Shown here in pieces: positions 12,879 to 64,000 of a stretch of 64,000 nt of DNA. Source of the DNA: Elysia chlorotica. Its lineage: Eukaryota > Mollusca > Gastropoda > Plakobranchidae. The position numbers and the translations under genes are program-made. Each line of letters begins with the position of its first letter. Position 1 is the first letter of the stretch. Under the pieces are notes generated by a model. It was not told where the DNA came from. It saw only the letters and a list, made by a program, of their open reading frames with translations, and ran no database searches. The stretch covers positions 452,984-516,983 of the forward strand of contig RQTK01000226.1 in the NCBI GenBank assembly GCA_003991915.1, in the 5' to 3' direction.

Positions 12879-14609
12879 CTAAATAATAGTTTTATGGTTT
12901 TATTGGTAATGTATTTATTTTAAGAATGTGCTGCTATGAAAGTGTAATGAGAGGGGTAAACAGAGACAAACAGACAATTGAAACATGGGGGAAATGATGG
13001 CGTGGCGTAGGTTTGGAAAGTTATTTGCTATATTTTGAGAGAAACATGTAAAGTACAATTTTCTTACCTTTTCTGAATTTCATTCATACTGTAGTAAAAC
13101 AAAGCCTTAAAATTACACAACTTGCTTATTGAAGGTTTCTTTCATCTTTGACTTTTGTTGGAAATGTATACAAATAGACTGGAGGGAAGGTACAACTGTG
13201 CTAATCTCATGGTCTATGTCTTGATAGCAGAAAAGTATGATTGTTTAGAAAGTTGAAGAGCTGAAACAATGTCTCAGTAGACAGTTTTCTCTGTGTATAT
13301 TAAAGAAATGACCCACTGTCTCAAATATGTGGTGGTTATCAAGTTTGTTTTTCAACTCGGATTCAAATCATTATGTTTAGTTGCTGACAATATATGGACA
13401 AGTCGGAGGATTATTATAAGAAAAAATAGGACGTTGCTTCCATATCATCATACTTATTAAATTGCCTACCTTAATACTTGGTACAATATGCTTTATCGCT
13501 TGTCAATACTAGTCTGATATTATATATATGTATATATATACTATGCTTTATAAATACAGTTATAAGTATACCGGTATTTAATTGGTTGGAATATATATTT
13601 TTATTCGCGTTGTAGATATTTATAAATTATGCAAATGTATAGTGCGATTCTGATGCAACCAGTACATATATATACATGATTGGTGCTCTGTAAAACATAA
13701 GGTACCTTCTCTCTTAAACAGGTAAAATATGTAAAGCATGATTAACCCCAAGATAGGTTCCAATGTATTTTTTTTTTTCAAACATCATACTCGACGTTCT
13801 TAACATAAGGTACCATTGAAATTCATATTCTATTTTCCCCATTTTCAAATTGTCTTACTCATTTGGTAAAAAAAAATTTTTTTTATTTGAAATGCTGAAA
13901 GGCCAATGGTACCATTTAAGTAAATTATACTCTCCAGATTTTCCACATTTTGAAAATTGTTTTACTCAATTGAAAACAAAAATGTTGGAATGCTTAAAGG
14001 CCAGTGGTCATGTGCAATAAGCTTTAAAAACGTTCTCTTAAAAGCATTTCATATTCAGGGAAGAATGCTTCTAAAGTATGGCATTGAACAGATTAGTAAA
14101 AGGAACAGAGTTAGTTGTATGTACTGAAAATCGATCATGTTTAAAAAAGAGTAATTTGCACCTCAAGTTATGTTGGCATGTGATAGATTTTAAACTTGTT
14201 CTTTTAACGTCAATTATGAATCTCTTCTCATTTTGTTTTGCAGTCTTTAACAAATACTTTTCTGTTCTTTCTTTTTGTATAAAGACTTCAACAATTTCTG
14301 GTTCTATGTATTCTATAGCATTTACTCTTTTAATTGTGATCTTTAAAATAGTTTATTTTTACTTTCTTAACTTCACACATACGTATGATGCATAATGTTG
14401 TATCTGAGGGCAATGATTTTCAAATAGTGTGATTTTTTTTTATCTGAACCCATCAAGCATATAGGTTCTTGTCATGTTTGAAGAGTTGAAAATAAGAAGG
14501 ACAAAAGACAACATCTTTCTTTGAAAAAAAAATGTACATGTGGTAAATAGGAAACAACATAAAAAAAAATTCTCATATAGTATTTACACTTTAAAAATGT
14601 AAACGTTGG

Positions 14610-14730
14610 TGCAATGTGAATGGCTGAGTAATAAGCCATGGTATCCCTGCACTGTCTTTGTGCAGCAGCACATGCAAATTGTCAGACGTCAGTCTTGGAC
14701 AATATAGCCTATACTAAGTCAGATGCTAAG
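14610..14730 (+). mobile_element. SINE fragment, same family
   Basis: A truncated body: GGTATCCCTGCACTGTCT, CAAATTGTCAGACGTCAG, CAATATAGCCTATACTA. The tRNA head is missing or unrecognisable. Confidence 0.75.
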
Positions 14731-14949
14731 CAACATACTAAAACTCAAAGTAAGGACTCATCTTGAATGTAAGGAATTATTTTATAGAAAACAGCTACAG
14801 AATTAAGCCTGGTAGGAAAATGTACAGCTTTTGCAAACAAGATGAATTAGTTATTACCCCACACGGCACATCCTGCTTTTCTTGCTCACTGTTTCTTTGA
14901 GGCAAATCTATATAGTGCTTCTTAGCTGTGAAATGCTTTGATTTCAGCT

Positions 14950-15122
14950 TTAAATTGGGTTCGTGTCAGTATAATGTGACAGACTGAGACAGAAGTCAAG
15001 GTCTCCCCGCCCTGTCTTGTGTGTGGCAGCACATAAAATTGTCAGACATCAGTGTTGGGGTCCGTCCACAATATAGCCTATATAGTGCTGACGTTGGACG
15101 TTAAACCAACTCAACTCAACTT
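14950..15122 (+). mobile_element. SINE body, same family
   Basis: It begins near GGGTTCGTGTCAGTATAATG and runs through GAGACAGAAGTC, ATAAAATTGTCAGACATC and AATATAGCCTATATAG to the tail GACGTTGGACGTTAAACC. The head is poorly preserved. Confidence 0.85.
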
Positions 15123-18100
15123 TAATTAAATTTGTTAATGATACATGACAGAACCAGAAAATGACCAAATTAAAAGTGCAAGCAACAGGTATATATACTG
15201 TAACCAATTCCTTTGACAATGCACACTAAAGCCTGGATTTACCGTTCTGCACCCTCAATAATTTCACATTCCTTAATACTTTTTGTGTTGTGTGTCACAA
15301 AAATTGAGGATTTAGAAAAATGAGATGGACGATTAAGGCTATTTATAAGTATGTTGTAATGAAGAAATAGTGCTTCTGGGTCATTGTGTATGCGTTCTTT
15401 TATTTTTCACTTGGACACTTTAAGCCATAAAGGATTTGTTTACAGCTGACATTTGATGTTGGTAGAATTTTCAATGCAGTAGTCTTGATTTATGTTTACA
15501 TTCCACAAACTTGTTAGTCTATATGTGAGGCAATTAAACACAAGTCGCTTATATAATTTTTGAGCTAGAACCCTCTTAAACATAGATTTACTCTACATTT
15601 ACCTATTTAATTTTTTTTTACAATTTTACCTCTTGAAGTGATAAGAATTTACAACCTCTTTAAAGTGCATTTTTTGCTTCTTTACACACTATAAGAACCT
15701 CAAGAAGTCTAAATTTTGACCTGTGCCCGATTCACCCAAGTTGCTTCACATGTTCAGTGAAGGCATAGAGACGTTATTACAGTCTGAAGTATGAGTAAAT
15801 AGGATTTTTTTCCCCTCATGTTTATCCTTTATTTCAAACTACACGGAAAAAGCTAATGATCCTTCTTGAGACTGATAAATTATCATTGTTTAGTTATCAC
15901 CATGAAGCTCAGAATAATGCTTATATTAAGCATTTGATTGTAAAACTGCATCTTCGATTTATTTTTGTCTTTTGAGGAAAAAAAAAATATATGGTACTTC
16001 TTAATATTTAATACATTAGCTGCAAACTTTTAAGAAGAAGCATATTTTTGTCATCTGTTAAATATTTCTGTTTATTTAAAAATATGAGATCCTACTGCTA
16101 AAGCCTCAAGCCATCCATCTTGCCATTAAACAATTTTGAGTTTCAGATTTAAAAAAAAAAGACCAATGAATGACTATAAATTTTTTTTTTAAATCAGCTT
16201 ATAAAATAATGATTTGAAAACATGTTTTTATTAATTTAGTAATTGATTAGCTTAACAAATAACATTTTAAACATGTCATTTATCATTGTGGCTTTTTTTT
16301 CCTGCAGGATCCTTTTATTCAATTTAACATTCCTAAGTGTCTCAACCATTTAGTCTTCTTCATCTAGTTGATTTTTTTTGTGGTAATAAAAAAGGTCTTC
16401 TAGAAATATAAACATCTCACTCTACATGTATATACGGCCGCTCAAGATTTATTTTAAGTCCTTTACCTCCTCAACAACTTGGGCTGTTACATACAGGTGT
16501 ATTTTTCTTCTCTTTTGTCTTTTAATATTTTGCCACTGCTGATTTTTTTCTGGCATCAGAATTTATGTTTGAATTCCTAGTTTTGTAGTCTATGAATTGA
16601 TGAAAATAATTATGTTGCTTGAATTGTTTGATTGCATGTCATGACGGGAGATCAACAGCTGTTTCATGTTTATTTCTTTAACCATGCTGTAAATTTTATT
16701 ATTGGAAATGATGTTCTTGCTTAGTCATAAATAATATATGTTGAACATAAGTCTTGAGCTTTAAAAACTTATTGCATATGTTTTTGCAGCACATTGGAAC
16801 ATATGAAATAAAGTAAGCTTTATATTAGCTCAAATATTATGCTCATTATGTTTACATATATTGTCCATAAATTAATTTGTAGACCTGTTTTTTGGGAAAT
16901 TAATGGTTTAAATAAAATGATTTATCAGATAATGGTTTAACGCTAAGAACTTCAAGTGAAAGTCAAGGAATTTTGAAAGAAGTAGACACGGCCCAAATTT
17001 TATTAGGTAACTGTGAAAGTGACTTTGAAATCTATCTCTTTGAGAGTAATGCTCATCTTAACTGGAACATAAATCCATAAAGTCACATTTTTATGGCTTA
17101 TTTGTGATGCCTATTAAATTCTCCCTTAAGTCAGAGAACACTTGCGCTTTTGTCTATCAATTTTGAAGCCATTACATTGGTCAACTGTGCCATATAGTCT
17201 CTATTAAAATAATTCACCATTGGATCAATGAAATGTAGGAAGGAATGCATTTATAATGTTTTACTTGTCTTCCCATCAAATTAGTGTAGTAATGCTGATT
17301 TGGCACCAGCGAATGATCATGCAAATCTTCCCTAACTAGGACTGCAATTACTCAAATCTGCAATAATTGAAGAAAGCTTTAAATAGATCTATGAATACAG
17401 GGTTTCCAGCAATTTATTTTCCTTAATGGAAATTAATAAATTCATGATCAGCTACATAAACACTGCATTAAAAAAAAAATGTATGTCTTGTTTAACTATG
17501 AAGAATAGTAAATGTGATTAAGTGGTAAGGGTGAATTTGAATTCTCACAGTATGACATTACTTGAAATCATTTTATTGTCTGTATTCTAAATTATGATCC
17601 ATTCAATATCCATTGCATTTATCTTTGCAAACTCACTTGACATTTGTGTGCATATTCTTTGGCTGCATAAATTCTGAAAATACAAGTGTATTGACTAAAT
17701 CATTTATTCTTCATATTTTATTTATGTCCACTATTTAGTGCAAAATAGTTGGTAAATCATTATATTCAAATGATATACACCCTCCTTTAATTCTAATTTG
17801 TACTTATTTTAAGGACTATTATTTTGACATTGTAGAGTTGGGTCATAGATATTTAATTTGATTTTGCATTTTTTTTGTTATAGTTTTTAATAACAGGTTA
17901 AACATCTTGTTGCATGATCTCAATTATTTTAAAGATATTGATCTTTTACCTTTTATACTGGTCAGCACAAACAACAACCTTTAAATTATGTCTTATCATG
18001 AAATAAATATTCATCAATGCATGCAACGGATTTTCAATTTTTTTTTTTTTTTAGTTTTCTGTATTGGATGTAAGTCTTTCTCACATCTACATTTTTCACT

Positions 18101-18347
18101 TTTGAAAATTGTTAGGCTGGAAACGTATCAAAAGTGTTTCGGGCATATCATGCACAGATGGGAGCTGTAAGTACTTTTTGCAACGGCAAAGAGTTTTTCT
18201 TCAAAAAATTGTTTGCATTGACTGCAAGTTTTTTGTCCTAGGCTGCAAAAAGGAAATATGTAAAGGAATTCTTTTTCCGATTTTCAGATCATCAGGGAAA
18301 ACACCCCTTTGTTTCTGGCCTTACATTGGCTGAGATCAGTCAAACTT

Positions 18348-18353
18348 AATAAA
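18348..18353 (+). terminator. Candidate poly(A) signal for EXT2
   Basis: AATAAA lies just before the point where T-rich composition on the + strand ends. It faces a minus-strand AATAAA about 230 bases away (18583-18588), as expected for convergent genes. Position inferred, not proven. Confidence 0.4.
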
Positions 18354-18582
18354 GACGAGAAATCTTTCTTTCACCATGCAATAGGTGAATTATATTATCG
18401 GCAAAATTAATGCAGAATGGTTTATAAAGTAAAAAAGGCACTAGGAGAAAAAAAAAATTACTTTTGTTTTCAAGTTATGCATTCCATCCAAAAAGTATAC
18501 ATTGGATTTACCATAAAAAAAATCAATGATTTAATGTTAAAAAAAACAACAAAAAAGAGATGCACACATTTCAATATCACTT

Positions 18583-18588
18583 TTTATT
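18583..18588 (-). terminator. Candidate poly(A) signal for ARFGEF3
   Basis: TTTATT on the + strand reads AATAAA on the minus strand. It lies just inside the region with ARFGEF3-type strand bias and faces the candidate EXT2 signal. Confidence 0.35.
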
Positions 18589-21500
18589 ACACCATAATCA
18601 CATCACAGTACAATAAAAGAAAGATAATCTTTCTGGAATTTGGAAATATATTTACAATGCTTTATGACTATAAAAATAGAACAAGTGCAAGTATGACTAG
18701 ACTCAAATTAAATAAAAGGCAACATTTATTTAAAAACAAAAGAGTATTAATAAACACATAACTATTGACATTAAAAACAAAAGAGTATTAATAAACACAT
18801 AACTATTGAGTTCCCCACCTCCTTCTCCCCAATATGTTATTTTTTTTAAGGAAAATTATGAAGAAAAAAAGTGCAGTTTGTTGTGAATTTATTAGTTGAA
18901 TATTTGTTAAAATTAATTTTCATTGATGCCATATTTCCTTAGGGTGAGACGAAATAGCATATTCAGATCTTGTTTATAAATTCAATTACAACTGAAATAC
19001 AATGCCAATTTCTACTACTTTTTAAACTTAACAAGAGCTATATCTTTCTTAGAAAGTGAACATGGGCAAAATACTGCTTATAGCTAAATACCTGTAAATT
19101 ACATTAAATGTATAACTCTTCTTTGTGATGATGCATTAAGTTGCAAGGATTATTGCACATTTATTCAAATTCCAATAATATTGCACATTTGAAGCTGTAA
19201 GATTTTCATACAAAAAACCCCAATAAAAAACAAATTATGTCTGTATACTGAAACTAAAAGCTAGAACTGTTATCACCACAGTTTTCGCCATCTACGAAGA
19301 TATCACCCAAATGGACAATCTTGAAAACCACGAGTAAGAAATATACAGTAGAAGTATGGATTTCTCATCAAGACAAGACGTCAAACAACCATCAGTAACT
19401 CTAAGCACAACTAAAAAAAGTGTAATTCATGAATAGACTAATTATGTCTACAAAATAGATTTATTTATGCTTAAATAGAAACTGATGCACACACCAGTAT
19501 CTCATAAAGTAATTTAGATCGAACCCTATGCTATATGCCCTGGCTAAAAAAATTCATCTAGAACAGGCAAGATCTTGGAGAGTCAAGTTGTAAGCAATTA
19601 TTTGACTAAAAAAAAGACCTCAATACAACATTGATTGATAATTATCAGAGATTCTTCCTGGTTTTAAGCTCCAGAAAATCAAGATTACTCCTGGTGGAAG
19701 ATATAACTATTTATATATCTATTAAAATTACAATTATATATATATATATATAGTTTTAATATATATATGTTACGAACTCCTTAAGTGTTTAAATAAAATT
19801 TCTTCCATTCAGAAATACAAAAGTCAATAAATTTGACAGAGTTAGTATTGAAAGATGCAATGGTCATTAATTAGAAACGTTGAACACCAAGGAGGGATGA
19901 AAGTGTTTATACCTTTACATAATTTAAGAGAAAATTTATTAGGCCCAATCACTGTAATTTGTGACATATCAGTGGAGATATAAATCACGGGTCTAGAGGC
20001 AAAATATTCTAACTTCAAAGACTGTCTTATTTAACCCTCTGCAGTTAGAATAGCATGCCTCTCAGCTCACAAAATAATGAGTTGCAATTGACACCCATGG
20101 CAATTGATACAGTCAGGCAAATCTGAGAGTATCTTCACTTAAGTAAAATTAAAAATGCATTAGTTCTGGCACCAAATGTTAACACATAAAATGCATGTTT
20201 TTTTTTATTCTTCACATTATCGCAAGTCTATAGAGTTTCCTGAAAAAAGCACAGTGGAAATGAAACTGATTGTAAATTTTCTCAACAGATCATATTTTTT
20301 TAATGATACATTCCACAGACCACACGTTAAACACCACGGTTTAAACAAGCAATTTGTATAATTATGTACAATAAAAATTATATCATAATAATTATTAAAT
20401 CAATTCAAACCAAATATCACAGTTTCTTTGAGAACTAGAACGAGATGCTTGAAAAAATAAATGAATGAATACACTTTTAAGTAGTTAAATGAAAACTGAT
20501 ATTTTCCTGTCAAGAGAATGCGTTTCACAGAAACTCTAAGCTTTACCTTAACTTAATTAAAGCAAGCATTAAAAAAATAATACTGACACCAACAAAATGG
20601 ATGATATACAGATATTAATTATGTGTGAACATACTGTGAATATATGACACACATAAACACTATTTTTTAAAGCCAATTATCATTTTTATATATACTTTCA
20701 ATACATTTAAAGACCAATATCAAATAACAGGAATTGTTCTTTGAAAAAAATGCACAGCGCATTACAACAATGAAAGAAAAAAAAAAGTTCTTCCCCCACA
20801 ATAATGATAAAATATTACCAATACTATAAATAGTGATCTTTGGAGTTACATTCATCTTGCAATGCAAGAAGAGCTATGTACAAGTACAGTCATTTCGAGG
20901 GAGTGACAAAATCAGATTTTTCTCATAATTAACTGCATCTGTTCTTAATAATCACATTTCTTTCACCGATTAAAAAAACCATAATAAATAATTGACATGA
21001 ATCTATATCTTAAACAATTCTGCAGCCTTTGCAAATCAGTAAATATGTTATTTCTTATCACAAAGATGGATAAAACATATCAAGTTAGTTGTAATAGCAC
21101 AGGGAAGCACCATAATTTACCACTGGCAGGTTGGAGGCTAAAAATGAGAACAAAGATGTTAAATGTACCTCACAAAGGTGATGAATAGATAAGCATTTTC
21201 AACCGTCTTTATGAGTAAATGTTTACCCAACCTTTTATCCAAAAAGTTTTATACCAATGAGCCTTTACACAACGCACACGTGCCAATGGGTTGGGGTTAA
21301 AAATTTGGTAACTGCATTTATCTGTATACCAAATTTTGGTGACATGGCAATGTACAGAAATGAAAAGGGGAACATTTTTTTTTTTCAAATTCACAACCTT
21401 ATGTTATCATTAATCACTTTCTCTTTTATATTTTGGAGAAAGACATTGGTTGAATGGACTTGAAATATCATCACCTAATTTTACAGCAATATTGCCCCTC

Positions 21501-22283
21501 TCTTGTTAAAAATGTTTTTAATACCCATAACACATAACGCTGGAAAAATGACTACTTACAAAATAATGATGTGAAGGACAAAAAACATAGACCTATGAAT
21601 TAAAGACTCTCTACTCCGAAAAGTTCAAGTTAATGAAGTATGAACAATTATCTTTATTTCAAATCTATATCCAAGAATGAGTAAGCCAAATTCATAATTG
21701 TTTTTTTAACTTCATTGAATATGTATTTTCCTTGATGGAAACCAAATGTTGCTGTGGACTAGCCCAATTCAATCTTCATCAGTCATCATAATTTTTATTC
21801 TATCAATTCAAGTTTCTTCCTTGATGGCATATCCAAAAGCTGAGGCAATATAGGAGTCTACACATTATGATTTGTATGAAATATTCAAAAAGAATATCAC
21901 ATGAAATTTATATACAAGCTTTTACCATCCCCTTGTTAAATTGTGCTTTTCATGAAGGGAACAAAATTAAAATACAACAAAAAACCAAAACAAACAGAAA
22001 GACATTAATCATTGCCGCATTGAGGAAAGGACAAAAATAAAATGAGTCCAGATAACACAGCTAGTGGAAAAAGGAAAGGTATATCTACAAGATTTGATGA
22101 TCTACGTTTCAAAAAAATTCTACAGACAGATCAGTAACAACAGAAAATTAAGAGGCGAGATGTCAAACTAATCTTCTGAAACTGGATCTGGAGCCTAGAT
22201 AAGTTGCACTTTGACCCATGTTGTTTTCGCACATAGAAAAACAATAAAAATAAAACCTTTATAATAAAGATCTAGATACGATT

Positions 22284-22456
22284 TGATGGTTTGAGTTGGT
22301 TTAACGTCCAACTTTAGCACCATATAGGCTTTATTGTGGACGGGCTCCAAGACTGACGCATGACAATTTTATGTGCTGCCATGCAAGAGACAGGGCGGGG
22401 AAACCAACTCCTGTCTAAGCCGGTCACATTACACTGACACCGACCCAACCAGTGAA
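22284..22456 (-). mobile_element. SINE, same family, minus orientation
   Basis: On the + strand it starts GAGTTGGTTTAACGTCCAAC and continues with the reverse complement of the family body, through ACAATTTTATGTGCTGCC and GCCGGTCACATTACACTGAC to CCGACCCAACCAGT. Confidence 0.85.
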
Positions 22457-23405
22457 AGATCTAGATAAATACCATGTTTAAATAGTAGAAGAGGAAGAAC
22501 ATTGGCCCTACCTATGTGCCGAATACTGATAGTTTTAGATTGCCACAGATCTTTACTTAATCACAAAGCCATCAATTCCATTAAATAATTGTAGCAAGAC
22601 CAATGCATGGATTATAAGATTAGGCCAAACAAAATAAGTCTGGCAGAGTCAGTCTAAAATAAAGTAGGATTTGTGAGATTAGAGAAGGGAGACATGTTCA
22701 CATTTGTGTTGACAAACATTCCAAAGAAAATAATAAATAAAATATTTTACACTTTGTAAAAGAGCGACAAATTTTGTTTTTTAGCTTTGTGTAATTTTAG
22801 ATAGTACACCTAATTTTAGATGAAGAATCAAGGATTCATTTTTATATATTTTAATCCTTAAGGGTCAAATGACATGACCAGCAACTATCTTTAAAGGGAG
22901 AACAACATCACAAGAGCAACATGCAAGTGATCTGATAATACATAAGTTATATACCCGGTTGCAAGGATAACTTTAGAGGTAGTGATGTTAGATAAAGGTA
23001 GATATTTGTTTGCTTGTGCTTAGCGTTCGACATCGTCACTATGTATGTTATATCGATGACAGTAGAAATGGAGTAATCTTAAGTTATCTGATCACGTTCC
23101 ACTGCATATAAATAGGTGTGATTATCAAAGGAAAAATAACATGCTGTTCTACTTTAGACCAGTCGCAAGATTACATTAATAGGGCTCTCTCTATCTGCGG
23201 TTTTGGTAAAATTATCGATGACACCATGATAAGTTTCTATATGTACAGAAGATTTTTCAAAATTATTACTGCAGAGATCTGCAACCTGCAAGTGAAATAA
23301 AAGAAACATAATGATAAACGGCCTAGTCACTTTTGATCGTCTTCTTCTGAACAGGGGAAAAAGGGCAGATTTTTTTTTTTAAATGTCACCTCACAAAGTG
23401 TTAAG

Positions 23406-63544
<40,139 letters not shown>

Positions 63545-64000
63545 CTGAGTAAAAAAAAAATTATATGCAATGTTCAATAACAATGACAGTTGATGCCAGT
63601 ATTCGATTTAATCAATTCAAGTTCTATGTCTTACAAAACCCTCACAGTAAAGTCTAAAATTGGTTATCATCAGGTACCATAGATGTATGGACTTAACATT
63701 GTCACAACTGTGATAATTTTTGTCCACTGATCGAGATGGAAACAGGAAATATGGATTTTCGGTGCTACCACCAAAATATTATCATGCAGATGAGATCTAT
63801 AGAAGAAGTAACAGATTTGAATGTTGTTTTAGGCAATCTCTTCTTGAATACACAATGCATATTTCATTTACAAAAACAAAGAAAATGTGTGTAAATTGTC
63901 TTTGTGTATTAGACACCAGAGCAAAAGCTATTTTTTTCACAATGAGTTGGATTTTGCTAAACTAAAAGAAAAAATTTAAGTACATACTGTATCAAATTGT
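63545..64000 (-). other. ARFGEF3 intron reaching the window edge
   Basis: The 3' part of an intron upstream of exon 63410-63544. From about 63709 it is occupied by the second copy of the dispersed repeat. The first exon or exons of ARFGEF3 lie beyond 64000. Confidence 0.7.
63709..64000. repeat. Dispersed repeat, copy 2 of 2 (cut by window end)
   Basis: Same element as 61476-61770, same orientation, starting CTGTGATAATTTTTGTCCAC. An 81-codon ORF runs through it on the + strand (with RDGNRKYGFSVLPPKYY), and the first copy has a similar but broken reading, so this may be a fragment of a larger repeat. Confidence 0.85.

Larger units (their letters stand above)
11658..18372 (+). other. Probable long EXT2 3' UTR
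   Basis: There is no coding exon on either strand. The + strand is T-rich with many poly-T runs, as in the EXT2 introns, up to about 18.35 kb, where the bias changes to A-rich. It contains three + oriented SINEs near 12.6, 14.6 and 15.0 kb. Possible poly(A) signals (AATAAA) lie at 16385-16390, 16807-16812 and 18348-18353. Extent is inferred from composition only; a shorter UTR followed by intergenic DNA is equally possible. Confidence 0.4.
18565..23405 (-). other. Probable long ARFGEF3 3' UTR
   Basis: There is no coding exon. The + strand is A-rich here, so the minus strand is T-rich, matching the ARFGEF3 introns and opposite to the region left of 18.35 kb. It includes a 43-45-base tandem duplication near 18730-18808, an AT microsatellite near 19735-19770 and one SINE at 22284-22456. 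The extent is inferred from composition and the poly(A) signal at 18583-18588. Confidence 0.4.

Noticed and set aside
63720-63965. 81-codon + strand ORF as a gene
   Set aside because: It lies wholly in a repeat whose other copy has a different, interrupted reading. No family was recognised.

Overview
The window is animal nuclear DNA, AT-rich and intron-rich, with spliced genes and no sign of bacterial organisation. Dispersed tRNA-derived SINEs, the recurring palindrome TAGGCCTA, many microsatellites and the exon content suggest a mollusc, most likely a gastropod. That assignment is inference; I ran no search. No retrovirus, LTR element, Polinton or CRISPR array was seen.

Layout. Positions 1-4051 hold a (GA)n microsatellite, a pyrimidine-rich minisatellite, a CTAGATCTAG-rich patch and the presumed 5' side of the first gene. 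EXT2 (exostosin-2) runs on the + strand from 4073 to 11657 in 11 coding exons. I rebuilt every splice junction by reading frame, and the exons sum to 2160 nt, or 719 residues, close to the 718 of human EXT2. Positions 11658-23405 are non-coding and look like two long 3' UTRs meeting tail to tail near 18.35-18.6 kb. ARFGEF3 (BIG3, KIAA1244) fills 23406-63544 on the - strand with 34 coding exons, summing to 6870 nt or 2289 residues. Its start, roughly the first 70 residues by comparison with the human protein, lies beyond 64000. Introns of about 6 kb and 8 kb near its 5' side carry tandem repeats, microsatellites and a few unassigned ORFs.

The two genes have no known shared pathway: EXT2 polymerises heparan sulfate in the Golgi, and ARFGEF3 is a BIG/GBF-like protein with a degenerate Sec7 domain. 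Their tail-to-tail arrangement is probably incidental.

The most interesting signal is structural. Short tandem duplications repeatedly cut through splice junctions. One made a near-identical partial copy of the ARFGEF3 exon at 34260-34443. That copy (33522-33648) has its own donor and a usable acceptor, is fully open in the right phase, and drops an acidic segment; using both copies together gives a stop, so they would be frame-locked as mutually exclusive. A second partial exon copy (29723-29833) differs from its parent only at synonymous third positions. EXT2 also has two consecutive GC-AG introns and a three-codon upstream ORF abutting its start codon.
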